Origin: Mucilaginibacter gossypiicola
Lineage (GTDB): Bacteria; Bacteroidota; Bacteroidia; Sphingobacteriales; Sphingobacteriaceae
Length of the DNA stretch: 64,000 nt
Assembly: GCF_900110105.1 (NCBI RefSeq)
Contig: NZ_FOCL01000011.1
Coordinates: 62,001-126,000 of the forward strand
Reading direction: 5' to 3'
Position 1 is the first letter of the stretch; each line of letters begins with the position of its first letter. The notes beneath the pieces were generated by a model. It was not told where the DNA came from. It saw only the letters and a list, made by a program, of their open reading frames with translations, and searched no databases. The position numbers and the translations under genes are program-made. Shown piece by piece: positions 9,288 to 17,812 of this stretch.

Positions 9288-9842
9288 ATGGAAAACGATT
9301 ATTTAACCAGCGTAAAAAAGCAGTTTACTTATTACAAATCCCTTGGCGAAAAAACGTTTGAGCAGCTTAACGATGAACAATTATGCTGGCAATATAATCC
9401 GGAGTCAAACAGTATTGCCATGATCGTGAGCCACATGGCTGGCAATATGATTTCCAGGTGGACTGACATTTTCACCTCCGATGGCGAAAAACCTACCCGT
9501 AACCGCGAAGCTGAATTTGCGCCGTCTGCGCCAACCCGTCAAACAATTTTAGATTCCTGGCAACAGGGATGGAAATGCTTTTTTGATACTCTTGATAAAC
9601 TAACCGTCGATGACCTGGATAAGATCATCTATATACGCAACCAGGGCCATACCGTTACGGAAGCTATTAACCGCCAGTTGGCCCATTACCCCTATCACGT
9701 TGGTCAGATCGTTTTTTTAGGCAAGATGCTGTGCAATGAAAACTGGCATTCATTGTCTATCCCAAGAGGCCAATCTGAAAGCTATAATGCAGACAAATTT
9801 GCCAAAGAAAAACGCAAAGCGCACTTTACCGACGAGGAATAG
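9288..9842 (+). CDS. DinB-like four-helix protein (DUF1572)
   Basis: The 184-residue protein belongs to the DinB/YfiT-like superfamily of metal-binding four-helix bundles, DUF1572 branch. Three histidines of the typical triad are visible: H49 in IVSHMAG, then the pair in LAHYPYHVGQIV (about residues 145-149). Related proteins act in thiol transfer, but no function is established for this branch. It is flanked by a terminator upstream. A TAACTTTA element ends four bases before the ATG, suggesting a very short or absent leader. Confidence 0.85.
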   Translation: MENDYLTSVKKQFTYYKSLGEKTFEQLNDEQLCWQYNPESNSIAMIVSHMAGNMISRWTDIFTSDGEKPTRNREAEFAPSAPTRQTILDSWQQGWKCFFDTLDKLTVDDLDKIIYIRNQGHTVTEAINRQLAHYPYHVGQIVFLGKMLCNENWHSLSIPRGQSESYNADKFAKEKRKAHFTDEE

Positions 9843-9919
9843 ATCCACTTATCCCCTCTTATGACATCCTATCTCTTCATCTTCCTGAAACACGGGCTTT
9901 AAAATATTTTTCAATTAAA

Positions 9920-9966
9920 TTTCCGCAACCGATTAATTGCATTTATATTTGCAATCAAACGGTTGC
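9920..9966 (+). promoter_or_regulatory. Concentric dyad operator over the arsR promoter
   Basis: GCAACCG (9925-9931) and CGGTTGC (9960-9966) form an outer inverted repeat; ATTGCA (9936-9941) and TGCAAT (9950-9955) form an inner one with exactly the same centre (9945.5). TATATTTG (9944-9951), a perfect Bacteroidota -7 element, sits at that centre, with TTTC (9920-9923) 20 bp upstream as a weak -33. A dimeric repressor bound here would cover the promoter; the ArsR protein encoded 15 bp downstream is the obvious candidate. Confidence 0.75.
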
Positions 9967-9980
9967 AAAAAGAAATTTTT

Positions 9981-10301
9981 ATGAGAAGAGATGTATTTCA
10001 GGCCATTGCCGATCCTACCCGCCGGGCCATTATTAGCTTGCTGGCCTTGCAAGCCATGACACCCAATGCCATTGCCGAACATTTTCAAAGCAGCAGGCAG
10101 GCGGTATCTAAACACATCCAGATCCTGAGCGAATGCCAATTGGTGAGTCAAAAACAAACCGGTCGGGAAATCTATTATCATTTTAACGCTCAAAAGATGA
10201 AAGAAGTAGATGTTTGGATGGATCAGTTCCGCGCCCTGTGGGAAACCCGTTTTAGCCAGTTAGATAACGTATTACAAAACCTAAAAAACAAACAATCATG
10301 A
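9981..10301 (+). CDS. ArsR-family winged-helix repressor
   Basis: The 106-residue regulator has the ArsR winged helix: DVFQAIADPTRRAIISLL (4-21), recognition helix region SSRQAVSKHIQIL (37-49) and wing KQTGREIYYHFN (57-68). No metal-binding ELCVC motif is present, placing it with the metal-independent ArsR group that often controls adjacent AHSA1 (SRPBCC) genes. ATG at 9981 is preferred over an in-frame TTG at 9963, which falls within the operator. Its stop overlaps the next gene's start by four bases (ATGA), so the two are coupled. Confidence 0.92.
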   Translation: MRRDVFQAIADPTRRAIISLLALQAMTPNAIAEHFQSSRQAVSKHIQILSECQLVSQKQTGREIYYHFNAQKMKEVDVWMDQFRALWETRFSQLDNVLQNLKNKQS

Positions 10302-11263
10302 CAAACAACGAAGCCGTATTTACCAAAGACCTTCAAAACAAAAAGTTAAATGTGGTAAGGACTTTTGATGCGCCGCTAAATTTAGTGTGGCAGGCATGGA
10401 CCGAAAGCGAAATCCTTGACCAATGGTGGGCGCCGAAACCTTATCGTGCCGAAACCAAAACCATGGACTTTAGGGAAGGTGGCTACTGGTTGTACCAAAT
10501 GGTTGGTCCCGAACATACAGAACATCCAACATGGTGCAAAGAAGAATTTAAAACCATTGTGGTTAGACAAAAAATTGCCAATGCTGTTTCCTTTTGTGAT
10601 GAAAACGCGGTAACCAATACCGATTTCCCTGTCATGAATTGGGAAAAGAATTTTACCGGAGAGGGTGAACACACCACCGTTAATATTGATATTTATTTTG
10701 ATAAAGTGGAAGATATGCAAACTATTGTTGGCATGGGCTTCCAGGAAGGTTTCACTGCCGGCTTAAGCAACCTGGATCATTACCTGAGCACCGCTTTCAG
10801 GATCAGGAAAGATCTGAAGCCAAACAACACGGCAAGGGTTACCACTTACTTAAATTTCAACGGCAAAACCGAAGAAGCTTTCAAATTTTACAAAGAGGTT
10901 TTTAAAGGCGAGTTTACAGGCAAAAAGCTAACACGCTTTGGTGATATAGAATTGCCTGCCGAGGTTCAGATAAGTGAAGCCGATAAAAAACTGATCATTC
11001 ACGCCGAGCTCACCATTATGGGAGGCCACGTACTGATGGCTACCGACGCGCCCGAGAGTATGGGTTTTAAATTACAAACCGGCAATAATATGCACATTAA
11101 CGTTGAGCCTGAAAGCCGTGAAGAAACCGAGCGCCTGTTTAACGAGCTATCGGCCGGAGGCAAGGTGAGTATGCCCCTGAGCGATATGTTCTTTGGCGCG
11201 TACTTCGCGGAGCTTACTGATCAGTATGGCATTAACTGGATGCTGAATTATCAGAATGTCTGA
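10298..11263 (+). CDS. Fused SRPBCC (AHSA1-like) and VOC/PhnB-like protein
   Basis: This 321-residue protein joins two domains normally encoded separately. Residues about 12-165 are an AHSA1-type SRPBCC hydrophobic-ligand domain (RTFDAPLNLVWQAWT, then ILDQWWAPKPY). Residues about 180-320 are a PhnB-like vicinal-oxygen-chelate domain (TTYLNFNGKTEEAFKFYKEV, ending FGAYFAELTDQYGINWMLNY). Both occur widely near ArsR regulators of this type, but the ligand or reaction is unknown. The four-base overlap with arsR suggests that the regulator responds to a condition handled by this protein. Confidence 0.85.
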   Translation: MTNNEAVFTKDLQNKKLNVVRTFDAPLNLVWQAWTESEILDQWWAPKPYRAETKTMDFREGGYWLYQMVGPEHTEHPTWCKEEFKTIVVRQKIANAVSFCDENAVTNTDFPVMNWEKNFTGEGEHTTVNIDIYFDKVEDMQTIVGMGFQEGFTAGLSNLDHYLSTAFRIRKDLKPNNTARVTTYLNFNGKTEEAFKFYKEVFKGEFTGKKLTRFGDIELPAEVQISEADKKLIIHAELTIMGGHVLMATDAPESMGFKLQTGNNMHINVEPESREETERLFNELSAGGKVSMPLSDMFFGAYFAELTDQYGINWMLNYQNV

Positions 11264-11297
11264 ACCGGGATATCTGAATAAACTTACTTATAAAACC

Positions 11298-11409
11298 ATG
11301 TCGTTGCGAGCGCAGCGCGGCAATCGCACGGAAGTATAGCCGCTCTGTATAGCATGCGATTGCCACGTCGCAGCCAGGCTCATTCCCGTTTTGCTCCTCG
11401 CAATGACAT
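11298..11409. repeat. REP-like palindrome, TCATTGCGAG family, copy 1
   Basis: The ends are ATGTCGTTGCGAG and CTCGCAATGACAT, with internal GCAATCGCACGGAAG and GCATGCGATTGC segments. It is the first of ten related intergenic elements in this window. Confidence 0.85.
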
Positions 11410-11480
11410 GATTTATAACTTACTTTTTAAATTAGAGACTGGAAATTCTCACATCTCAAATCAAATTCCTATCTTTGCCC

Positions 11481-13010
11481 ATGCAAGAAAAAATCCTCAT
11501 TCTTGACTTTGGTTCGCAATTCACCCAACTTATAGCGCGCCGCGTCAGGGAGCTCAATATTTATTGTGAGATCCACCCCTTCAATCATTACCCTGAAATT
11601 GACAGCACTGTAAAAGGTATCATCCTTTCAGGCAGTCCTTACTCTGTAAGGCAGGAAGACGCTCCTCATTTCGAGTTTGAAAAATTCCATACCACACGTC
11701 CTATTTTAGGTGTTTGCTATGGTGCTCAATACGTTGCCCATTTCCATGGCGGCGAAGTATTGCCATCAAGCACCCGCGAATACGGTCGTGCCAACCTGGA
11801 ATATATTAAACAGGATAACCCTTTGTTTAAAGATGTTCCCGGTGGTTCACAAGTATGGATGTCGCATGGTGATACCATTGCAACTATTGGCGATAACTTT
11901 GAGGTAATTGCAAGTACCGATAGCGTTAAAGTTGCAGCTTACCAAGTTACCGGCACCCAAACCTACGGTATCCAGTTTCACCCGGAAGTTACCCACAGCA
12001 TTGACGGCAAACAGTTGCTGCAAAACTTTTTGGTTGACATTTGCGGCTGCAAACAAGACTGGACACCAGACTCATTCATCGAAACCACGGTTGCCGCTCT
12101 TCGCGAAAAACTGGGCGATGATAAAGTAGTACTTGGTTTATCAGGCGGTGTTGATTCGTCGGTTGCGGCGGTATTGCTGCACCATGCTATCGGCAAAAAC
12201 CTGCACTGTATATTTGTTGATAACGGCCTTTTACGTAAAGATGAATTTGAGCAGGTGCTTGAATCATACAAACACATGGGCTTAAACATAAAAGGCATCG
12301 ACGCCAAACAACGTTTTTATGACGCGCTTGCTGGCTTAACCGATCCTGAAAAGAAACGTAAAGCTATCGGCCGCGTATTCATCGAAGTATTTGATGATGC
12401 CGCGCACGAAGTACAGGATGTAAAATGGCTTGGCCAGGGTACTATCTACCCGGATGTTATCGAATCTGTGTCGGTTAAAGGCCCTTCTGCTACCATCAAA
12501 TCGCACCATAACGTAGGCGGTTTGCCCGATTTCATGAAGCTTAAAGTAGTTGAACCACTTAACACTTTGTTTAAAGACGAAGTAAGGAAAGTAGGTAAAG
12601 CTTTAGGCATCGATCCTAATATTTTAGGCCGCCACCCTTTCCCGGGGCCAGGTCTGGCAATCAGGATCCTGGGCGATATCACACCCGAAAAAGTGGCGAT
12701 ATTACAGGAAGCTGATGCAATTTATATAAACAATTTACGTGCTGCCGGAGTTTACGATAAAGTTTGGCAGGCCGGTGCTATATTTTTACCGGTGCAATCG
12801 GTAGGTGTTATGGGCGATGAACGTACTTACGAAAACGTGATCTGCCTGCGTGCCGTTGAATCGGTTGACGGTATGACCGCCGACTGGTGCCATTTACCGT
12901 ATGACTTGCTGGCTAAGATCAGCAACGAGATCATCAACAACGTAAAAGGAATTAACCGGGTAGTATATGATATCAGTTCAAAACCACCGGCCACTATTGA
13001 GTGGGAATAA
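11481..13010 (+). CDS. guaA: GMP synthase (glutamine-hydrolysing)
   Basis: The 509-residue enzyme converts XMP, glutamine and ATP to GMP. The class I amidotransferase domain has the nucleophile C79 (GVCYGAQ) and H167/E169 (QFHPEV). The ATP-pyrophosphatase domain carries the P-loop SGGVDSS at 221-227. The C-terminus (RVVYDISSKPPATIEWE) is the conserved dimerisation end, so the gene is complete. ATG at 11481 is preferred to TTG at 11475. A TATCTTTG -7-like box (11470-11477) ends three bases before the ATG, which would give a leaderless transcript. The next gene starts inside its last 44 bp. Confidence 0.97.
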   Translation: MQEKILILDFGSQFTQLIARRVRELNIYCEIHPFNHYPEIDSTVKGIILSGSPYSVRQEDAPHFEFEKFHTTRPILGVCYGAQYVAHFHGGEVLPSSTREYGRANLEYIKQDNPLFKDVPGGSQVWMSHGDTIATIGDNFEVIASTDSVKVAAYQVTGTQTYGIQFHPEVTHSIDGKQLLQNFLVDICGCKQDWTPDSFIETTVAALREKLGDDKVVLGLSGGVDSSVAAVLLHHAIGKNLHCIFVDNGLLRKDEFEQVLESYKHMGLNIKGIDAKQRFYDALAGLTDPEKKRKAIGRVFIEVFDDAAHEVQDVKWLGQGTIYPDVIESVSVKGPSATIKSHHNVGGLPDFMKLKVVEPLNTLFKDEVRKVGKALGIDPNILGRHPFPGPGLAIRILGDITPEKVAILQEADAIYINNLRAAGVYDKVWQAGAIFLPVQSVGVMGDERTYENVICLRAVESVDGMTADWCHLPYDLLAKISNEIINNVKGINRVVYDISSKPPATIEWE

Positions 13011-14226
13011 GTGGTTACCGTTTTTTTGCATAGCATTGCTGCTGGCCGCGTGTTCACCAAAAACGCGGCCGGTAGCAACTACCGTAAAAAAACCGACTGA
13101 TAATACCGAAAAAAAGCCCGGCAATACCACCGAGAAACCGGCAGAAAAGGCTTCGGAGCAAAAAGTGGCAAACATAGCCATGCTCTTGCCCCTGAATCTT
13201 GAACATTTAAATCCGGCTCAAAAATACAGTCCTCTACAGCTTAGTCAGGCTAACATAGCTGTTGAATATTACCAGGGATTTAAACTTGCCCTTGATTCGC
13301 TTACCACTTATGGCAATAACTATAAGCTGCAGATCTTTGACTCAAGAGATGAGGCTATGCAGGCGCATGACCTGGCTTTAAACGCGTTTGTCCGTTCAAG
13401 CGATCTGATAGTCGGCCCTGTTTTTCCGGATGGCGTAAAGGCATTTTCCGGTGCCCTGTCCTATTCTAAAGGGCCTATTTTGTCACCTTTATCGCCTGCT
13501 AATCCGGCTACCATCAACAGCAAAAATTTGATCACCGCTATACCTCCGCTTGAATATCATGCCTGGGGCGCAGCAGAGTATATTAACAGAACGGTAAAAC
13601 CCAAAAAGATCTTTATTCTTCGTTCGGGCTTTAACCAGGAAAATGATTACGCGGTTAATTTTAAAAAAGCCATTGACAGCTTAAGCAAAAAGAAGGTAAA
13701 GGTTATCAATGTATATGTTGTACGCGGAAAGCTGGGCAGCTTATTGCCGCAACTTTCAAAAACCGAGAAAAACGTATTTGTGATCCCTGCTATTGATCAG
13801 GCATTTTTAGGTGTGACCCTACGGTCGTTAGATACGTTGAACAAGCACTATCCGGTTATGGTGTTCGGGCACCCAAGCTGGGACAAGTTTAGCTTCCTGA
13901 AACCACAACTATTACAGCGATTGAATACACATATCACCTCAACCGAAAAAATAAATTACAAAGCCGGGGCTACAATAACATTTTTACGTAACTATAGGCG
14001 GGCATATCACGTTGAACCGACCGAATACGCTATTAAGGGTTTTGACGAGGGTTTATACTTTGGCAGGCAGCTTTTTGCCGATAAAGGTTTAGCTTCAATT
14101 GAGGGAACCGATTTTACCGGCTTGCATAACGGCTTCCATTTTATTAAAAAACCGGGACAGGGCTGGATCAATACCCACGTAAATATATTAATGTACACTA
14201 ACTTTGAGCTAAAACAGGTAGAATGA
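12967..14226 (+). CDS. Lipoprotein with type 1 periplasmic-binding-protein fold
   Basis: The 419-residue protein has a signal peptide ending in the lipobox LLLAAC (Cys29), a Thr/Lys/Pro-rich linker (about 31-65) and a Leu/Ile/Val-binding-protein-like domain (about 68-410: VANIAMLLPLNL, then SSDLIVGPVFPDGVKAFS). Such lipoproteins occur next to guaA in many Bacteroidota. Some distant relatives (LpoA) activate penicillin-binding proteins, others bind amino acids; neither role can be assigned here and no ABC permease is nearby. It overlaps guaA by 44 bp and the following methyltransferase gene by 4 bp, implying coupled translation. Confidence 0.8.
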   Translation: MISVQNHRPLLSGNKWLPFFCIALLLAACSPKTRPVATTVKKPTDNTEKKPGNTTEKPAEKASEQKVANIAMLLPLNLEHLNPAQKYSPLQLSQANIAVEYYQGFKLALDSLTTYGNNYKLQIFDSRDEAMQAHDLALNAFVRSSDLIVGPVFPDGVKAFSGALSYSKGPILSPLSPANPATINSKNLITAIPPLEYHAWGAAEYINRTVKPKKIFILRSGFNQENDYAVNFKKAIDSLSKKKVKVINVYVVRGKLGSLLPQLSKTEKNVFVIPAIDQAFLGVTLRSLDTLNKHYPVMVFGHPSWDKFSFLKPQLLQRLNTHITSTEKINYKAGATITFLRNYRRAYHVEPTEYAIKGFDEGLYFGRQLFADKGLASIEGTDFTGLHNGFHFIKKPGQGWINTHVNILMYTNFELKQVE

Positions 14227-15392
14227 AGGCTATAAATCAGCTTAAAACGTTTCAGCGAATTTTGGGTGAATACCCTGCCGATACGCCACTAAGTAAATTT
14301 TTACCCGGCTTTTACCGGCAAAACAAACAAATGGGCTCAACCGACAGGCGGGTTGCCAACCGGCTGGTGTACAATTACTTTCGCCTGGGCAAGGCACTGC
14401 CTGATGTTCCGGAAGACGAACGCCTGTTAGTCGCAGAATTTTTATGTAATACCCAAACTAACTCCTACCTCCAAAACTTTAAGCCCGAATGGGCCGTTTG
14501 CGTAGGTTTTAGTGATGATGATAAACTCGCCCTCGTAAAAACTGCTTACCCGGATTTTAAACTGGAAGATGTTTTTCCGTGGAGCAGCCAACTTTCGGAC
14601 GGAATTGATAAAGAAGCTTTTCTGAAATCGTTTTTTTGCCAGCCCGATCTGTTTATCCGGGTACGTAACGGCTATGATCATTTGGTAAAAGCCGAACTAA
14701 CCAAAGCCCAGGTTGTATTTAAGGACGAAGGTAATGGCTGTTATTCGCTGCCAAACGGTACCCGCCTCGAAACTATATTCCCCAAACAACACTGGTTTGA
14801 GGTTCAGGATTATTCATCGCAGCAAACGGGTAATTACTTTAAACCACAGCGTTGGGATAGCTGGTGGGATGCCTGCGCAGCATCAGGTGGTAAATCCTTA
14901 TTATTACATGAGGATGAGCCCAATATCAAACTGGTTGTATCTGATATCCGCGAATCCATACTGGCTAACCTTGATGAACGCTTTCAATTGGCCGGATTGA
15001 CCAAATACCAGAAAAAAGCCCTCGATCTTACCCAAAACATCGATTCGGTGATGCATGATTACGCTTTCGACGGGATCATCCTTGATGCACCCTGCAGCGG
15101 CTCCGGCACCTGGGGACGTACTCCCGAAATGATAGCCCAGTTTGATAATCATAAAATAGAGTTTTTCCAGAAGCTTCAAAAAAGCATCGCCCAAAATGTG
15201 GTGAAATACCTCAAACCGGGTAAGCCGCTTATTTACATCACCTGCTCTGCCTTCAAAGGAGAGAATGAAGATGTGGTGGATTATTTAGTAACTGAGCTCG
15301 GTTTAAAACTTGAAGGGAAGGCGGTTTTAAAAGGCTATGAGCGTAAGGCAGATACCATGTTTGTGGCGAGGCTTAGCCCCCCGGCCATTTAA
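14223..15392 (+). CDS. RsmB/NOP-family RNA m5C methyltransferase
   Basis: This 389-residue SAM-dependent methyltransferase carries motif IV DAPCSGSGTWGRTPE with C291 and motif VI ITCSAFKGEN with C341. These are the two cysteines of RNA cytosine-C5 methyltransferases (C341 as the attacking nucleophile, C291 for product release). The N-terminal region (about 1-150) is a NusB-like/RNA-binding extension. A ribosomal RNA target is likely, but which cytosine cannot be told. Overlap of four bases (ATGA) with the lipoprotein gene. Confidence 0.9.
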   Translation: MKAINQLKTFQRILGEYPADTPLSKFLPGFYRQNKQMGSTDRRVANRLVYNYFRLGKALPDVPEDERLLVAEFLCNTQTNSYLQNFKPEWAVCVGFSDDDKLALVKTAYPDFKLEDVFPWSSQLSDGIDKEAFLKSFFCQPDLFIRVRNGYDHLVKAELTKAQVVFKDEGNGCYSLPNGTRLETIFPKQHWFEVQDYSSQQTGNYFKPQRWDSWWDACAASGGKSLLLHEDEPNIKLVVSDIRESILANLDERFQLAGLTKYQKKALDLTQNIDSVMHDYAFDGIILDAPCSGSGTWGRTPEMIAQFDNHKIEFFQKLQKSIAQNVVKYLKPGKPLIYITCSAFKGENEDVVDYLVTELGLKLEGKAVLKGYERKADTMFVARLSPPAI

Positions 15393-15398
15393 TAATTT

Positions 15399-15508
15399 AT
15401 GTCATTGCGAGCGTAGCTGGCAACCACACGAAAGCCTCTCCGCCCCGTATAGCATGCGATTGCCGCGTCGCGCCACCGCAAATCCCGGCCTGCTCCTCGC
15501 AATGACAT
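15399..15508. repeat. REP-like palindrome, TCATTGCGAG family, copy 2
   Basis: Ends ATGTCATTGCGAG and CTCGCAATGACAT enclose a diverged core (GTATAGCATGCGATTGCCGC is shared with copy 1). It lies between convergent genes, just past the methyltransferase stop. Confidence 0.85.
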
Positions 15509-15614
15509 GAGAGAATAAGCCTTTTTGATCTACAAATGCGTATTACCCCCTTTTGGCGCAAGTCTTGAGTGGAGGATAGTGTGGAGGCTGACTTGGGCCT
15601 CCTACTATAGAATC

Positions 15615-15941
15615 TTACCTTGGTCTTTTTATCACCGCTGTAATAATCCCCCCTGCAATTAAGCCAATAGGTAAAATAACCTGACCGGGTAAAACCACCA
15701 TTGAAACAATAGCTAAAAGAACACCGATTCCTATTTTTAATAACGCTAAATTAAAGAATGGCTTTTGTGCACTATTAACGTCAATTATTTTTTGAGCAGT
15801 CAAATTCGTTAATACTTGCTTTATCAACTCGGGAGGGATACCTTGCTTTTCGAGACGGGCATAAATAACCTCATTATCAAGCCCCTCGTTTTTTAATCTT
15901 GAAGCTTGCAGGTAAGCCTTCCTTTTTAGTTCTTCGTCCAT
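15615..15941 (-). CDS. Small membrane protein of unknown function
   Basis: This 108-residue protein has a charged N-terminal helical region (residues 1-60, including a short SHOCT-like pattern NEGLDNEVIYARLEKQGIP) and two closely spaced membrane spans at about 64-84 and 86-102. No family is recognised with confidence. It is the last gene of a leftward operon with an MFS transporter and MarC (26 bp after marC). Confidence 0.65.
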   Translation of the reverse strand: MDEELKRKAYLQASRLKNEGLDNEVIYARLEKQGIPPELIKQVLTNLTAQKIIDVNSAQKPFFNLALLKIGIGVLLAIVSMVVLPGQVILPIGLIAGGIITAVIKRPR

Positions 15942-15967
15942 CGGTTTAGGTTAAAATTTGTGAAAGC

Positions 15968-16540
15968 CTACAAATGCGTATTACTCCTGAAAAGTTTGAT
16001 CGCTATCGCCAATAAAATAATCCCGAATGCTTTGCGAAGCACACTCAATCCTATCGGCCCAAGCAGCCTCTCAAGCCATTTTACATTTTTAAGTACCAGG
16101 TAAACCACAAGGGTATTCAACACAATGCCTACAAGGATATTTTGCGTTTGATATTGCGACTTAAGGGAAAGTAGCGTGGTCATGGTACCGGCCCCTGCTA
16201 TCAGCGGGAAGGCCAGCGGCACTATGGATGCTGCCTGCGGCAGTTCTTCTTTAAAAAAATCGACACCTAATATCATTTCCATGGCGATAATAAAAATCAC
16301 CAGGGAGCCAGCAATAGCAAAGGAAGAAATATCAAGCCCGATAACCGCCAGCAGTTCATCCCCTATAAAAAGGAAGGTTACCATAAGCACCAGAACGGCT
16401 ATACTGGCCTTTTCCGATTCGATATGGCCTACCCGTTGCCTCAGCTGAATAATTACCGGTATAGCACCCAAAATATCAATAATAGCAAACAGGATCATCG
16501 TAACCGAAATGATCTCTTTAAATATAAACGGGTGCGGCAT
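15968..16540 (-). CDS. MarC-family (UPF0056) membrane protein
   Basis: This 190-residue protein has six predicted membrane spans and family segments such as FAIIDILGAIPVIIQL (17-32) and PLAFPLIAGAGTMTTLLSL (108-126). MarC proteins were once thought to be tied to multiple antibiotic resistance but have no proven function. It starts 12 bp after the MFS gene stop, so the two share a transcript. Confidence 0.9.
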   Translation of the reverse strand: MPHPFIFKEIISVTMILFAIIDILGAIPVIIQLRQRVGHIESEKASIAVLVLMVTFLFIGDELLAVIGLDISSFAIAGSLVIFIIAMEMILGVDFFKEELPQAASIVPLAFPLIAGAGTMTTLLSLKSQYQTQNILVGIVLNTLVVYLVLKNVKWLERLLGPIGLSVLRKAFGIILLAIAIKLFRSNTHL

Positions 16541-16552
16541 GGTGTCTTAAAT

Positions 16553-17716
16553 TTATTCTTTTTTCTTTAACCGGATACTCAGCAGCAGTGCAGCCAAAAT
16601 ATAGCATGAAGATAAGAAGAAAATAGCATGTACCGATAGCAAAGCTGCAAAGCCCGCGGTAACTGGCCCAAGGGTTTGCCCTATAGAAGCATACGATTGA
16701 TTGATGCCCAATATTTTGCCTTGTTCTTTATGATCGATATGATCGGCAATGATTGCGTTAAGCATAGGATTGCGCAAACCGTTAAACAGGCCATAAATAC
16801 AAATGCCGATAACAAAGGGTATAAATTGATTAGTAAGTCCGGTTACAAACATTGCTACAAGGCATAGGAAAGTAGAAAGCAACAGGATCATTGATTTGGA
16901 TGAGAACCATTTAGTAAACAACGGTACGCAAAGCTGCATAATAATACCACTTACACCGAAACCGGCGTACAAAATACCGATCTGAGTAGGATTGATCTGC
17001 AATACATCGACACTAAAAGTTTGAAAACCGATGATCATGGTAAACTGCGCCATGGTAAGCATAAAGCCTGTAAACACCGCCGTACCTATAATGGGTCGTT
17101 TAAGTGTAGTTACCAATGCAGTAAACGAGAACTTAGTTTTCTCCGGATCCTTTTTTGTTTTATCAGGCGGGTTAGTTTCCTTTAAAAAGAATAAGCTGCA
17201 AAGCGTACCGATAAGTGAAATGCCTGCGGCAAAATAGAAAGGCACCTGCATACCGTATCTGTTTAGTAAACCACCTATGGCCGGCCCAATTACAAAGCCG
17301 AACCCGAACGCCGAACTCAAAATACCAAACCTCCTGGCCCGGTTATCCGGCCTTGCCGTATCCGATACCATAGCTTGCGCTACAGATACGTTGCCACCGG
17401 TAAGTCCATCCAGAATCCGCGCTGCAAAAAGCATGATCATACTTCGGGCTTCGGCAAAAAGGATAAAGGAGATGCAGGTACCTGCAAGGTTGATAACCAG
17501 TAAAGGCTTCCTCCCCCATTTATCAGATAGTGAACCCAAAACAGGCGTAGCAAAGAACTGAGCTATTGAAAAGGATGCTGTTAAAACGCCTAATGTTTCG
17601 CCTGTAACACCGAAGGTTTTACCGTACGAGTAAAGTATCGGTACAATAATGCCAAACCCCAACGAGTTGATGATGCATACAAATACTAATACCCACAGGT
17701 TTTTATCGCCCTTCAT
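16553..17716 (-). CDS. MFS drug/metabolite exporter (TetA-like)
   Basis: The 387-residue transporter has twelve hydrophobic segments. The conserved loop 2-3 motif GSLSDKWGRKPLL is at about 61-73, and ARILDGLTGGNVSVAQAMVSD at about 99-119 matches motif C/D of the DHA1 (TetA) group. It probably exports a small molecule by proton antiport; the substrate is unknown. It leads the operon MFS-marC-small membrane protein. Confidence 0.9.
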   Translation of the reverse strand: MKGDKNLWVLVFVCIINSLGFGIIVPILYSYGKTFGVTGETLGVLTASFSIAQFFATPVLGSLSDKWGRKPLLVINLAGTCISFILFAEARSMIMLFAARILDGLTGGNVSVAQAMVSDTARPDNRARRFGILSSAFGFGFVIGPAIGGLLNRYGMQVPFYFAAGISLIGTLCSLFFLKETNPPDKTKKDPEKTKFSFTALVTTLKRPIIGTAVFTGFMLTMAQFTMIIGFQTFSVDVLQINPTQIGILYAGFGVSGIIMQLCVPLFTKWFSSKSMILLLSTFLCLVAMFVTGLTNQFIPFVIGICIYGLFNGLRNPMLNAIIADHIDHKEQGKILGINQSYASIGQTLGPVTAGFAALLSVHAIFFLSSCYILAALLLSIRLKKKE

Positions 17717-17756
17717 GAAGCGGTTTTATTGGTTTAATTATGTAAAATGGAATGTA

Positions 17757-17792
17757 ACAAAAAAGGTTCTGAAAATTCAGAACCTTTTTTGT
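17757..17792. terminator. Bidirectional terminator downstream of the APC permease
   Basis: AAAAAGGTTCTGAA (17760-17773) and TTCAGAACCTTTTT (17776-17789) form a long perfect stem with a 2-base loop; T runs follow on both strands. It lies just past the permease stop (17813, minus strand). Confidence 0.9.
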
Positions 17793-17812
17793 TTATGATA
17801 ACATTGTTATGA

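Noticed and set aside
9963..9980. TTG at 9963 as arsR start
   Set aside because: It lies inside the operator and promoter, upstream of the expected mRNA start leader; ATG at 9981 fits the family.
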